Program-made: the position numbers and the translations under genes
Source: CAXMQS01 sp036446035
GTDB lineage: Bacteria > Actinomycetota > Acidimicrobiia > Spongiisociales > JAOTWH01
DNA length: 15,338 nucleotides
Assembly: GCA_036446035.1 (NCBI GenBank)
Contig: JAZFSG010000021.1
Location: forward strand, 1-15,338
Reading direction: 5' to 3'
Notes under the pieces: generated by a model
What the model was told of the DNA's origin: nothing
Seen by the model: only the letters and a program-made list of their open reading frames with translations
Databases searched by the model: none
Shown: piece by piece, positions 14,218 through 15,338 of the stretch
Layout: each line of letters begins with the position of its first letter
Position numbering within the stretch: the first letter of the stretch is position 1

Positions 14218-15338
14218 TTACGGGTTCGGTAGAGTCTCGGCGGCGTCGAATTGGGTGCGGTAGAGCTCGCTGTAGAGGCCGCCGGCGTCCAAGAGGGCGG
14301 CGTGCGTTCCGTGCTCGAGAATCTGGCCGTGGTCCATCACGATGATCTGATCCGCCGCCAGGATGGTGCTGAGACGATGGGCGATGACGATCGAGGTTCG
14401 ATCCTTCATCAACGACTCCAGGGCGTCCTGGATGAGCGCCTCCGACCGAGCATCGAGATGCGAAGTGGCCTCGTCGAGTATGAGGATCCGCGGGTCCTTG
14501 AGGATGACCCGGGCGATGGCAACCCGTTGCTTCTCTCCCCCAGATAGCCGATAGCCGCGCTCGCCAACCACGGTGTCGTAACCCTTCTCGAGGCCCGCGA
14601 TGAAGTCGTGGATGTTGGCGGCGCGGCAAGCGGCTTCCAGCTCGGCATCCGTTGCCCCTTCTCTGGCATATCGAAGATTGGCGGCGAGCGTGTCGTGGAA
14701 GAGGTACGTCTCCTGGGTGACGACACCGATGGTCGTTGCCAGCGTGTCGAAAGTGACGTCGCGAACGTCAACGCCATCGATAGTGACCGCCCCAGACGCC
14801 ACATCGTGGAGCCGGCGCGCCAGATAGGTGACCGTTGTCTTACCGGCCCCGCTTGGGCCAACCAGCGCCGTCAGCTGACCAGGCTCCACCGCGAAGGTGA
14901 CGTCGCGCAGCGCCCAGCGTTGCTCTGGGTCAGCCATGCTTGGCTCATCCGCAAGATCTCCGCCGCCCCTCCAGTGGAAGCGCCGTACCGACTCGATGGT
15001 CGGAGCATCCTCCTGGTAGCTGAACGACACACCATCGAAGCCGATCTCACCTGTGACGGAGTCCAGCGAGATGGCGTTTTCCTTTTCCGTCAGGAAGTTT
15101 GGCAAATCCACCACCTCGAACACCCTCTCAAAGGAAACGAGCGACGTCGCGAACTCGACCCTGGCGTTGGACAATGCGATCAGCGGTCCATAGAGGGTGG
15201 CCAGGTAGGCAGCGAGAGCGACTATCGAGCCGATGGTCAGGTCTTCGTTGATCACCATCCTCGCACCGACCCAGAACACCAACGCCGTCCCGAGGGCACT
15301 AACAAGGCTGAGCGCCATGAAGAACCAGCGTCCGACGG
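14218..15338 (-). CDS. ABC exporter half-transporter, permease-ATPase fusion (5' part outside window)
   Basis: The reading frame is open to the window edge, so the N-terminal membrane domain is mostly missing. Numbering from the ATG at 15318, residues 1-70 hold the last membrane helices and the coupling region, and the rest is an ATPase domain. It has A-loop aromatic Y101, Walker A GPSGAGKT (154-161), a Q-loop in VVTQET (199-204), signature LSGGE (258-262), Walker B ILILDE (278-283), D-loop SHLD and H-loop AHRLST. It carries an extra stretch of about 25 residues (107-134) between the A-loop strand and RDVTF. This is an MsbA/multidrug-type (ABCB-like) exporter. A partner half-transporter may lie upstream outside the window. 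Substrate unknown. Confidence 0.92.
   Translation of the reverse strand, partial: VGRWFFMALSLVSALGTALVFWVGARMVINEDLTIGSIVALAAYLATLYGPLIALSNARVEFATSLVSFERVFEVVDLPNFLTEKENAISLDSVTGEIGFDGVSFSYQEDAPTIESVRRFHWRGGGDLADEPSMADPEQRWALRDVTFAVEPGQLTALVGPSGAGKTTVTYLARRLHDVASGAVTIDGVDVRDVTFDTLATTIGVVTQETYLFHDTLAANLRYAREGATDAELEAACRAANIHDFIAGLEKGYDTVVGERGYRLSGGEKQRVAIARVILKDPRILILDEATSHLDARSEALIQDALESLMKDRTSIVIAHRLSTILAADQIIVMDHGQILEHGTHAALLDAGGLYSELYRTQFDAAETLPNP

Noticed and set aside
14147..14629. Upstream extension of the exported protein into the ABC transporter region
   Set aside because: The extension runs through the ABC ATPase gene in another frame and would bury the signal peptide. The GTG at 14146 has AAAGGAG 5 nt upstream.
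14917..15018. Extra residues between the A-loop and Walker A of the ABC ATPase as a novel domain
   Set aside because: From memory, related actinobacterial ABC exporters carry variable insertions at this place. It is short and low in complexity, so it is noted in the feature but not called novel.

Overview
This is a GC-rich, densely coded window that looks like the chromosome of an actinobacterium. The clade is uncertain; an Acidimicrobiia-like lineage is a guess from gene content. Pointers to Actinobacteria are a DUF4032 protein, a DesA-like soluble acyl-ACP desaturase, a luciferase-like flavin oxidoreductase, many GTG starts (and one TTG), and several TANNNT -10 elements placed 6-9 nt before a start codon, as in leaderless actinobacterial transcripts. 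I see no rRNA, tRNA, CRISPR array, insertion sequence or phage gene. No gene-free stretch exceeds about 120 bases.

Layout. (1) 105-2250, plus strand: acyl-ACP desaturase, then a DUF4032 kinase-like protein. (2) 2235-4146, minus strand: SDR oxidoreductase, PaaI-type thioesterase and flavin reductase. (3) 4193-6992, plus strand: UspA-like protein, a haloalkane dehalogenase overlapping it by 4 nt, a tandem ACT protein, and an LLM-class flavin oxidoreductase starting directly after the ACT stop codon. (4) 7108-10516, plus strand: a 691-residue HEAT-repeat protein overlapping an HD-GYP cyclic-di-GMP phosphodiesterase-like protein by 8 nt. (5) 10526-12418, minus strand: S9 prolyl-oligopeptidase-family peptidase. 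(6) 12463-13413, plus strand: cobalamin/metal-chelate binding-protein homologue without a signal peptide, followed by a strong hairpin. (7) 13466-14146, minus strand: small exported protein with a Gly-rich tail. (8) 14218 to the window end, minus strand: 3' part of an ABC exporter half-transporter.

How the genes may work together. Blocks 2 and 3 form a divergent group of oxidoreductases, hydrolases and a thioesterase. The flavin reductase could supply reduced flavin to the LLM enzyme, and the dehalogenase keeps every expected catalytic and halide-binding residue, so a small catabolic or detoxification cluster is plausible but unproven. Block 4 is the most unusual: the HEAT protein and the HD-GYP protein share an N-terminal domain of about 100 residues that aligns almost without gaps, which suggests a paired signalling module. 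Block 1 joins a lipid-modifying enzyme to a protein with an intact kinase-like active site. Two short divergent intergenic regions (4147-4192 and 12419-12462) share the same layout: a leaderless gene on one side, a Shine-Dalgarno-led gene on the other, and -10 elements meeting at a common TA step.
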